A stretch of 64,000 nucleotides of DNA, taken from the NCBI GenBank assembly GCA_965219705.1, contig OZ244789.1:1674001-1738000 (forward strand), written 5' to 3'. Under the pieces are notes generated by a model. It saw only the letters and a list, made by a program, of their open reading frames with translations, was not told the DNA's origin and searched no databases. This document shows, one piece after another, positions 35,376 through 42,155 of this stretch (positions are counted from its first letter, which is position 1; the number at the start of each line of letters is the position of its first letter). The position numbers were made by a program, and so were the translations under genes. This DNA comes from JAJECS01 sp965219705. GTDB lineage: Bacteria; Chloroflexota; UBA11872.

Positions 35376-35543
35376 TCATTCCTGCACCTCCTCGTTATTC
35401 CCGCGTACCCCTCCGTCATTCCCGCGCACCCCTCCGTCATTCCCGCGCACCCCTCCGTCATTCCTGCGAACCCCTCCGTCATTCCCGCGTACCCCTCCGT
35501 CATTCCTGCGTACCCCTCCGTCATTCCCGCGAAAGCGGGAATC
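35376..35543. repeat. 21-bp tandem repeat ending in a palindromic element
   Basis: Six tandem copies of a 21-base unit (CATTCCCGCG followed by NACCCCTCCGT) run from about 35396 to 35521, with small changes at the 7th and 11th bases. They are preceded by a degenerate copy. The array ends in an 8-bp hairpin, ATTCCCGC-GAAA-GCGGGAAT, at 35523-35542. The array fills the gap between ctaF and ctaG. The unit includes the left arm of the terminal hairpin, suggesting it expanded from a half-site of that element. Confidence 0.85.
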
Positions 35544-35682
35544 TAGGCCCCACGACACCGGACCCGCGCATGGGGCTTCCCCGACATCCGCAGCCCGACC
35601 GGGGCATGTCAACATCTCCTGGGCGGACATGCGGCACGGAGACCCACGCGCCGACGCCGACATGCCGTGCCACGCGTAGGCA

Positions 35683-36465
35683 GTGCCCGTGAACTTCTAT
35701 CTAATCCCTGAGATCACACTCGGCCTGCTGGTGCTAACCGGCGGGTACCTCTATGCGGTGAGCCCGTTGAATCCGGACCGTGTGGAGCCGGTCACATGGC
35801 CCCGGATCGCCGCGTTCGTGACCGCCGCAATCACGCTCTTCGTCGCGCTCCATCCCCCATTCGACACGCTCGCGGAATCCCATTTCAGCGTCCACATGCT
35901 GCAACACAGCTTGCTGGCGTTTGCGGTCACGCCGCTGCTCCTCATCGGACTGCCGGACTGGCTGCTGGCGCCCGTCTTCCAGGTGCGCGCGGTGCGGTTT
36001 GTGGCGCAGCAGTTGACGCGGCTGCCCGTGGCGCTGGTCCTGAGTACCACCGCCTTCTGGATCTGGCACATGCCGCCGCTGTACGAGCTGGCGCTGCAGG
36101 ACCGCATCGCCCACGACTTCGAGCACCTCACCATGGTCGTCGGGGGCCTCGTGATGTGGTGGCCGGTCCTCAGCCGGGTCCGCGCCGTTCCGCCGGCCGT
36201 ACCGCCCATGCAGATGCTGTACCTGCTGGTGCTGTCCATTCCTTCCGGGTTCTTCAGCGCCATCTTCGTCTTTGCCAACGACCCGCTGTATCCGACCTAC
36301 GAGCTCGCGCGCGGAGCGGACGCCCTCGTCGACCAGCGCATCGGCGGTCTCATCATGAAGCTCGGCGGAACGCTGGTGCTATGGACCATCCTCAGCGTGA
36401 AATTCATACGCTGGTTGAACCAGCGGCCGGACGCAGAAACCGCGGCTCCGGCTCCGCCGCTCTAG
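35683..36465 (+). CDS. ctaG: Cytochrome c oxidase assembly factor, CtaG type
   Basis: A 260-residue protein with about seven transmembrane helices. It has HFSVHMLQHSLLAFAVTPLLLIG, FWIWHMPPLYELAL and DFEHLTMVVGGLVMWWPVL. The conserved His residues fit the caa3 CtaG family (PF09678 type), which supports copper-centre assembly. The start is GTG 35683 or GTG 35689. It is separated from ctaC-F by the tandem repeat but belongs to the same oxidase cluster. Confidence 0.85.
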   Translation: MPVNFYLIPEITLGLLVLTGGYLYAVSPLNPDRVEPVTWPRIAAFVTAAITLFVALHPPFDTLAESHFSVHMLQHSLLAFAVTPLLLIGLPDWLLAPVFQVRAVRFVAQQLTRLPVALVLSTTAFWIWHMPPLYELALQDRIAHDFEHLTMVVGGLVMWWPVLSRVRAVPPAVPPMQMLYLLVLSIPSGFFSAIFVFANDPLYPTYELARGADALVDQRIGGLIMKLGGTLVLWTILSVKFIRWLNQRPDAETAAPAPPL

Positions 36466-36497
36466 CGCCGCGCTCGGCCGGTGACCCACGCTCGGCC

Positions 36498-36524
36498 GGT
36501 GGCCCACGCTGCGCGCAGCGTGGG
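36498..36524. repeat. GGTGGCCCA palindromic repeat, copy 3
   Basis: GGTGG is followed by arms CCCACGCTGC and GCAGCGTGGG around GC. Relative to copy 1 (1886-1912) the fifth stem base changes G to C and its partner C to G, so pairing is kept. Confidence 0.75.
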
Positions 36525-36637
36525 ACTCACTTACCCTTCCGTGCGACTGCGCCCGTTGTCCTTTTTGGGGCGCCCCTCGTGGGCGCCCGCGCATCTCCCG
36601 CGCTTTTGTCGGCCCGCGGCGCGGGAGACCCCCCGGC

Positions 36638-37066
36638 CTACCCGCCGCTGACCTCGAGGGTGGCGCGCTGTCCCCGCACGGAGTGGCCGGCGACGGGGCA
36701 CGTGAGCGTATGCGTGCCCGGCCTGACGTCGATGTCGAGGTATCCCGTCTGTCCCGGACCGATGTTCGGCGACGTAATGGGATCACGATCGAACGCTAGC
36801 TCCAGCGAGTGCGTAAACGTGCCCTCGTTCGTGATGCGAAAGCGGACCCGCGGCGCGCGCGCCTGCATGGTTGACGGCACAATCTTGAAGTCGGAGAGCG
36901 TGACGTCGAGCACCTCACACGAAGGGGGCGCGCATTCGCTGGTTGGCGCGACCACCGGGTCCGGCGGCGGATTCTCCGCCACGGCGTACGCCAGCCCCTC
37001 GCCGCAGGCGGCGAACAGCAACGACACCACCGCCAGCAGTGGGATCCAAGCACGGCGCGCGGACAT
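36638..37066 (-). CDS. Cupredoxin-like lipoprotein with Gln at the axial position
   Basis: A 142-residue secreted protein. The signal ends LLFAAC, a lipobox, predicting a lipid anchor. A cupredoxin domain follows, with the first His in FTHSLEL and the C-terminal copper loop CPVAGHSVRGQ. Type 1 sites normally have Met after Cys-x4-His-x4; here it is Gln, as in stellacyanin. It is probably an electron carrier or copper protein for the nearby oxidase, encoded convergently to ctaG. I chose the ATG at 37066 because it gives a compact signal peptide; the frame is open to 37147. Confidence 0.75.
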   Translation of the reverse strand: MSARRAWIPLLAVVSLLFAACGEGLAYAVAENPPPDPVVAPTSECAPPSCEVLDVTLSDFKIVPSTMQARAPRVRFRITNEGTFTHSLELAFDRDPITSPNIGPGQTGYLDIDVRPGTHTLTCPVAGHSVRGQRATLEVSGG

Positions 37067-37494
37067 GGAGCCAGGAGTGCCTCGGGAGTTGGCCGACGAC
37101 CGGTCGCCGACCATCCAAGCATAGGGGCGCGGTCCTACGCCGTGCAACGACGGGGCTGTGACCCAACGCCTGCCGTGGGCGTGGGGTCCGACTGGCGCGC
37201 GCGGCGACGTCTCGCCCTGTGCCGTCAGAGCGCAACCTCGCTTAGGCGGGTCTTGTGCGGCATGTATACAATTACGCGGAGATTGGTACCCGTGCGCTGG
37301 ATGGGGCCGCTGCGTCCACGCCTTGACCGGACCTCGCGGGCGAACGCCCGAGTCATGACTGACCCCTACATTCCGGATCGGCAGACGCAGCTTCCGCGAT
37401 TGTCATGCGCTGGCGCGCCGCGCCAGCCTGGGCGCGGCGCCTTCCGCGCAAGGGTGGGGACTCAGACACTGCGAAGAACAAAGGTGGGCTGTCG
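37067..37494. other. Upstream region of the sigma factor gene
   Basis: A roughly 430-base spacer between the cupredoxin and sigma factor genes. The clearest signal is TACAAT (37267-37272) inside GTATACAATTAC, a -10 box on the plus strand with no good -35. No gene is convincing here. Confidence 0.4.
37267..37272 (+). promoter_or_regulatory. -10 box TACAAT upstream of the sigma factor gene
   Basis: Sits in the context GTATACAATTACG, an AT-rich patch in otherwise GC-rich DNA, about 220 bases before the chosen start. Confidence 0.4.
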
Positions 37495-38607
37495 TTGACG
37501 CTTGAAGTAGCCCTTGTCCTTGACGAGGAAACCCTCGAAAACGGGCTGGCCGAGTTGGTGGCGCTCGGGGCCGAGCCTGGATTCATCTACCGCGACGCCA
37601 TCAATCGGGTCCTGCCCGACACCACGCAGATCCCGGATGAGATCGTGCAGTGGTTCCGCGAGCGGCTCGCCGAGGAAGAAATTGAGCTGCGCGATGAGCG
37701 GCCCGAGGAACGCACCGAAGAGCCGGCGCCGATCACCACGGCTCGCAGCCAGCGCGAAGAGCAATTCGAGCTTGAATCGGCGAGCCAAGACACCGTGCGC
37801 AGCTATCTCAATGAGATCGGCCGCATTCTGCTGCTCACCGCCAAGGAAGAAGTGGACCTGGCGCAGCGGATCGAACGCGGTGACGAAAGCGCGCGCGAGC
37901 ATCTGATCACCGCCAACCTGCGCCTTGTCGTAAGCGTGGCCAAGAAGTACACCGGGCATGGCATCCCGTTGCTGGACCTCATACAAGAAGGCAACGCCGG
38001 GCTGATGCGCGCGGCCGAGAAGTTTGACTGGCGCCGCGGCTACAAATTCAGCACCTACGCCACCTGGTGGATCCGGCAGGCCGTCACCCGCGCAATCGCC
38101 GAGCAGAGCCGCACCATCCGGCTGCCCGTTCACGTGCACGAAAAGCTCACCAAGTCCTACCGCGTCCAGCGTGACCTCCAGCTCCGACTCGGCCGCGAGC
38201 CGACGGACGACGAGATCGCCGGCGAGATGGAGATGTCGGAGGATCAGATCGGCGAGCTCAAGCAGGCCGCCAGGCTGCCCATCTCGCTCGAAACCCCGAT
38301 CGGCGAGGACGGCGATACCGAGATCGGGCACCTCATCCCCGACGACGACGCGGTGGAGCCCATGGAGGCCGCCACGCGCCAGTTGCTCACCGAGCAGCTC
38401 GACAACGTGATGGAGATGCTCGATCCGCGCGAGCAAAAGATTCTGCGGCTGCGGTACGGCCTGGACGACGACACGCCGCGCACGCTCGATCAGGTCGGGC
38501 AGGAATTCGGCTTGACGCGGGAGCGCATCCGCCAGATCGAGTCGCAGGCGCTGCGCAAGCTCCGCCATCCGCGCCTAGCCCGCCGCCTGAAGGACTTCTT
38601 GGTCTAG
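37495..38607 (+). CDS. rpoD: Primary RNA polymerase sigma factor (RpoD/SigA family)
   Basis: About 370 residues. Region 1.2 starts DTVRSYLNEIGRILLLTAKEE. Region 2 has NLRLVVSVAKKY, GIPLLDLIQEGNAGLMRA and the -10-binding FSTYATWWIRQAVTRAI. Region 3 has PVHVHEKL. Region 4 has PREQKILRLRYGLDD and LTRERIRQIESQALRKLR, which reads -35 boxes. The short N-terminal segment resembles a reduced region 1.1. I chose TTG at 37495 because AAAGGTGG lies 6 bases upstream; an ATG at 37405 lacks a ribosome site but would add 30 residues. It could be the main sigma factor or a close group-2 relative. Confidence 0.92.
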   Translation: MTLEVALVLDEETLENGLAELVALGAEPGFIYRDAINRVLPDTTQIPDEIVQWFRERLAEEEIELRDERPEERTEEPAPITTARSQREEQFELESASQDTVRSYLNEIGRILLLTAKEEVDLAQRIERGDESAREHLITANLRLVVSVAKKYTGHGIPLLDLIQEGNAGLMRAAEKFDWRRGYKFSTYATWWIRQAVTRAIAEQSRTIRLPVHVHEKLTKSYRVQRDLQLRLGREPTDDEIAGEMEMSEDQIGELKQAARLPISLETPIGEDGDTEIGHLIPDDDAVEPMEAATRQLLTEQLDNVMEMLDPREQKILRLRYGLDDDTPRTLDQVGQEFGLTRERIRQIESQALRKLRHPRLARRLKDFLV

Positions 38608-38664
38608 CGCCGGGCCTGCCACGTTTCGGGTCCGAGATCGCCCGCCAAGCCTTGCCGCCTTAAA

Positions 38665-38701
38665 GCACAGCGCCCGGCGCAATGCGCGCCGGGCGCTGTG
38701 C
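38665..38701. terminator. Strong bidirectional terminator hairpin
   Basis: A perfect 16-bp stem (GCACAGCGCCCGGCGC with GCGCCGGGCGCTGTGC) encloses AATGC. It lies between the sigma factor gene and the convergent groEL gene, 57 and 14 bases from their stops. TTAA before the stem gives a short U-run for the minus direction. Confidence 0.85.
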
Positions 38702-38715
38702 GGGTCGCCTCTCGG

Positions 38716-40359
38716 CTACATCATGCCGATGTCGCCGCCTGGGGGAATCGGCGACGCTGCTGCCGTCTTCTTCGGTGGCAGGTCGGCAATGAGCGTCTCC
38801 GTGGAGAGCACCATCGTGGCGACACTGCCGGCGTTCTGCAGCGCGGCCCGAACGACCTTCGTTGGATCAACCACGCCTACCTCGGTGAGATCGGCAATCT
38901 GCCCATCTGCGCCGTTGTAGCCCATGGGGCCGTCGGCGTCGGCGACGCGCTGGACGATGACATCGCCAGTCTCGCCGGCGTTGACGGCGATCTGCCGCAG
39001 CGGCACCGGAAGCGCGTCGCGCACGATCCGGGCCCCGATGGCCTCGTCGCCGGAGAGTTCCTTGTGCACCTGGTCAACGGCCTCCATCGCGCGGACAAAT
39101 ACCGTGCCCGCGCCGGGCACGATGCCCTCGTCGACGGCGGCCTGGGTCGCTGACAGGGCGTCTTCCACGCGGTGCTTCTTCTCCTTCAGCTCCACCTCGG
39201 TCGGGGCGCCCACGCGCAGCACCGCCACGCCGCCCGCGAGCTTGGCCGCGCGCTCTTGGAGCTTCTCGCGGTCGTAGGCCGAATCGGTGTTGTCCATCTC
39301 CGATCGGATCTGCTCGATGCGGGCGTTGATGTCACGCGTCGAGCCGGCACCCTCGACGATGGTGGTCTCGTCTTTGCTCACCATGACGCGGCGCGCCTTG
39401 CCGAGCACGGTCAGCTCGGTGTCCTTGAGATCCCCGCCAAGATCGCGCGCGACCAGCGTGGCCTTGGTCAACACCGCAATGTCTTCCAGGATCGCCTTCC
39501 GCCGGTCGCCATACGCCGGCGCCTTGATCGCGATGGAGTTGAGGATGCCGCGGGCCTTGTTGACGATCAGCGTCGCGAGCATGTCGCCCTCGACGTCCTC
39601 GGCAATGATCAGCACGTTGCGGTGTCCGCCCTGGACCAGGCGCTCGAGGAACGGCAGCAGGTCTTGGGCGCTCTTGAGCTGCCAGTCGGTGACGAAGATG
39701 CTGGCGTCCTCCAGCTCCGCCGACATGCGGTCGGCGTTGGTGATCAAATACGGCGAGAGGTAGCCGCGGTCGAGCTGCATACCGTCCACCAGCTCGAGCT
39801 CCAGCGCGTTCGTGCGGCCCTCCTCGACCGAAACCGCGCCGTTCTTGCCGGCGCGGTCGAGGGACTCGGCGATCATGCGGCCAACTTCCGGATCGCCTGA
39901 CGAAATCGTCGCGACCCACTCCATCTGTCGCGGCTCGTCCACCTCGCGCGACTGCTCGCTGATCGCTTCGTCCGCCGCCTTGAGCGCTTTCTGGATGCCG
40001 CGCTTGAGGATCATCGGATTCATGTCGGCCGCGATCGCACGCAAGCCGCCGTGAATCATGGCCTGTGCCAAGACCGTGGCGGTGGTCGTGCCGTCGCCGG
40101 CGACGTCGTTGGTCTTGCTGGCCGCCTCTTTGATGAGCTGGGCGCCCATGTTTGAGAAGTTGCTTGAGAGCTCGATGTCACGGGCGACGGTCACGCCGTC
40201 GTTCGTCACCACGGGAGCCCCGAAGTTGCGGCCTAGCGCGACGTTGCGGCCGCGCGGGCCCAGGGTGACGCGGACCGCGTTGGCCACTGCGTCGACGCCT
40301 CGGAGCAAGGCACCACGGGCCTCGGCGCTGAATCGGAGCTCTTTGGGATTGCCAGGCAT
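38716..40359 (-). CDS. groL: Chaperonin GroEL
   Basis: A 547-residue Hsp60. It has LGPRGRNVALGRNFGAPVVTNDGVTVA, AGDGTTTATVLAQAM for ATP binding, VEEGRTNALELELVDGMQLDRGYLSPY and, near the end, AVDEGIVPGAGT. The C-terminal tail ends GGDIGMM, close to the usual GGM repeat. An AAGGAGG ribosome site precedes the ATG. No groES is adjacent, and no clear CIRCE operator (TTAGCACTC-N9-GAGTGCTAA) is visible upstream, so this may be an extra copy or a split groE locus. Confidence 0.96.
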   Translation of the reverse strand: MPGNPKELRFSAEARGALLRGVDAVANAVRVTLGPRGRNVALGRNFGAPVVTNDGVTVARDIELSSNFSNMGAQLIKEAASKTNDVAGDGTTTATVLAQAMIHGGLRAIAADMNPMILKRGIQKALKAADEAISEQSREVDEPRQMEWVATISSGDPEVGRMIAESLDRAGKNGAVSVEEGRTNALELELVDGMQLDRGYLSPYLITNADRMSAELEDASIFVTDWQLKSAQDLLPFLERLVQGGHRNVLIIAEDVEGDMLATLIVNKARGILNSIAIKAPAYGDRRKAILEDIAVLTKATLVARDLGGDLKDTELTVLGKARRVMVSKDETTIVEGAGSTRDINARIEQIRSEMDNTDSAYDREKLQERAAKLAGGVAVLRVGAPTEVELKEKKHRVEDALSATQAAVDEGIVPGAGTVFVRAMEAVDQVHKELSGDEAIGARIVRDALPVPLRQIAVNAGETGDVIVQRVADADGPMGYNGADGQIADLTEVGVVDPTKVVRAALQNAGSVATMVLSTETLIADLPPKKTAAASPIPPGGDIGMM

Positions 40360-40461
40360 ACTCGGCAGCCTCCTTGAGTGTGTGGGTCGTGCGGGATTTG
40401 GCGCGGGGAGTTGCCCACCCCGTCGCCCGGGTCAGCCAGTTTAAGGCTTCGTTAGCGCCAA

Positions 40462-40467
40462 ATTGTA
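40462..40467 (-). promoter_or_regulatory. -10 box TACAAT for groEL
   Basis: Minus-strand TACAAT, about 100 bases before the groEL start, in an AT-rich patch (CTACAATTTGG). No convincing -35 box. Confidence 0.4.
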
Positions 40468-40525
40468 GCGCAGCGGACCCCGGCTCAACAGAATGAGCCG
40501 TTGAAATTGCCGGCTCCAGGCTCGA

Positions 40526-40804
40526 CTAGCGCCCCTTCCAGTACGGGTTGGCCGACCAACGCCGCGCCGGTGCGAGCCCGAGCGCGCGTGCGACCTCCGC
40601 GTTGCCGAGCAGGCTCTCGCGCAGGCGGGTCAGTGCGTCGTCGCGGCTTGCGGCGTCCATGACCACGATTTCCCGCCGGCCAACCTGAGCGACGGCGCGC
40701 CACGTGGAGCCGCCGCGCCACACCGAAACCTCGACCGCGACGCCCCGGAGATCAAGGGACGTCGCCGCCCGGGGATCGTCACGAGACAGCGGCGCGTCGG
40801 ACAT
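40526..40804 (-). CDS. Small protein of unknown function (92 aa)
   Basis: I do not recognise this protein. The N-terminal half forms likely beta strands (VAVEVSVWRGG, TWRAVAQVGRREIVVMD), then a helix (RDDALTRLRESLLG) and a basic tail ending NPYWKGR. A TATACT -10 box lies 29 bases upstream, which supports a real gene. It is divergent from moeA. Confidence 0.6.
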   Translation of the reverse strand: MSDAPLSRDDPRAATSLDLRGVAVEVSVWRGGSTWRAVAQVGRREIVVMDAASRDDALTRLRESLLGNAEVARALGLAPARRWSANPYWKGR

Positions 40805-40832
40805 CGGGGCGGCCCTCGGGGAGCGGGGCCAA

Positions 40833-40838
40833 AGTATA
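40833..40838 (-). promoter_or_regulatory. -10 box TATACT for the 92-aa gene
   Basis: Minus-strand TATACT (context CCTATACTTTGG), 29 bases before the ATG at 40804. Confidence 0.45.
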
Positions 40839-40916
40839 GGGCGGGCAGGCGTGGACGCCGCGCCGACCGCACGACAGAATCAGGGGCACCGCCGCCATCT
40901 GAAGCGTGCCGCGGGC

Positions 40917-42155
40917 ATGGCGATCGACCTCTTCGACGTAGTTCCGCCCGAAACGGCGCTGGAACGGCTCCTGGCAGCCGGGCTGCCCGAGCCCCGCGCG
41001 GAGACCGTGCCGCTGTCGGCCGCCGCTGGTCGGGTCGCGGCGCACCCGCTGCGCGCGCCTGAGCCGAGCCCGGCCTTCGACCGATCGCTGATGGACGGCT
41101 TCGCCGTGCGGGCGTCGGACACGTTTGGCGCGACGGAGGCCCTGCCGGCTGCCCTAGCCGTGGTTGGCGAGGTGCCGATGGGGTCGCCGCCGACGCGGGG
41201 CCTGACGGCCGGCGAGGCCCTGCTGATCCACACCGGCGGCATGTTGCCGCAGGGCGCGGATGCCGTCGTGATGGTGGAGCACACCGAGTGGATCGACGAA
41301 CGCACCATCGAGGTCATGCGGCCCGTCGCTGCCAGAGACGCGGTAGTCCAACGCGGCGATGACGTGGCCGAGGGGTCCGTGGTCATCCCCCAGGGCGCCC
41401 GTCTGCGATCGCAGGACATTGGCGGGCTGGCCGCGCTGGGGGTGACGCACGTCTCAATAGCTCGTGCGCCGACCGTCGGGCTCATCGCGACGGGAGACGA
41501 GATCGTGCCGCCCCACCAAGTGCCCGGTCTGGGCGAGGTTCGTGATGTGAATTCGAGCACGCTCACCGTGGAGGTGGAACGCGCGGGCGGGGTGGCGCGC
41601 GCCTACGGCATCGTGCCCGATGCGCGCGCGGCGCTGCACGCCGCGGCACGCGAGGCGCTGGGCGAGTGCGACGTGGTTGTCGTCAGCGCGGGAAGCTCCG
41701 TGAGCACGCGCGATCTCACGGCGGATGTCATCGGGTCGTTGGGGTCGCCCGGCATCTTGGCGCATGGTCTGGCCCTCAAGCCAGGCAAGCCGTCGATTGT
41801 GGCGCTGGCCGGCGCCACGCCGGTGTTTGGCTTGCCTGGGAATCCGGTCTCGGCGCTGGTGGTGTTCGACCTGCTGGTGGCGCCGACGATCCGGCACCTG
41901 CAAGGGGCGCCGGCGAACAGCCCCGCGCCGCCGCTGCGCGCGCGGCTGGCTCGCAACCTGGCGTCAATCGCGGGCCGCGTCGATTTCATCCCGGCGCGTC
42001 TCGTCGAACGCGACGACGGAACGTGGGCGGACCCTATATTCGGCGCGTCCAACCTCATATTCACCCTCGTGCGCGCGGACGCGCTAGTTCGGATTCCGGC
42101 CGATGCGAACGGACTCCCGGCCGGCGCGTCCGTGGATGTCCGGCTGCTGTCGTGA
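40917..42155 (+). CDS. moeA: Molybdopterin molybdenumtransferase MoeA
   Basis: A 412-residue enzyme that inserts molybdate into adenylated molybdopterin. It has FDRSLMDGFAVRASD, the GTGGMLPQGADAVVMVEHTE-type segment (here IHTGGMLPQGADAVVMVE), PTVGLIATGDEIV, DVNSSTL, the MoCF-like SAGSSVSTRDLT and GLPGNPVSALVVFDLLV. Domains III and IV follow. I chose the ATG at 40917 because the family fold begins there; the frame runs open upstream to 40704. The stop overlaps the next gene by GTGA. Confidence 0.93.
   Translation: MAIDLFDVVPPETALERLLAAGLPEPRAETVPLSAAAGRVAAHPLRAPEPSPAFDRSLMDGFAVRASDTFGATEALPAALAVVGEVPMGSPPTRGLTAGEALLIHTGGMLPQGADAVVMVEHTEWIDERTIEVMRPVAARDAVVQRGDDVAEGSVVIPQGARLRSQDIGGLAALGVTHVSIARAPTVGLIATGDEIVPPHQVPGLGEVRDVNSSTLTVEVERAGGVARAYGIVPDARAALHAAAREALGECDVVVVSAGSSVSTRDLTADVIGSLGSPGILAHGLALKPGKPSIVALAGATPVFGLPGNPVSALVVFDLLVAPTIRHLQGAPANSPAPPLRARLARNLASIAGRVDFIPARLVERDDGTWADPIFGASNLIFTLVRADALVRIPADANGLPAGASVDVRLLS

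Noticed and set aside
35376..35543. Possible CRISPR array
   Set aside because: Units are only 21 bp and contiguous, with no unique spacers between them; it is a simple tandem repeat and no cas genes are present.
40360..40500. CIRCE operator upstream of groEL
   Set aside because: A TTAGCGCC-like patch is present but the inverted repeat TTAGCACTC/GAGTGCTAA is not.
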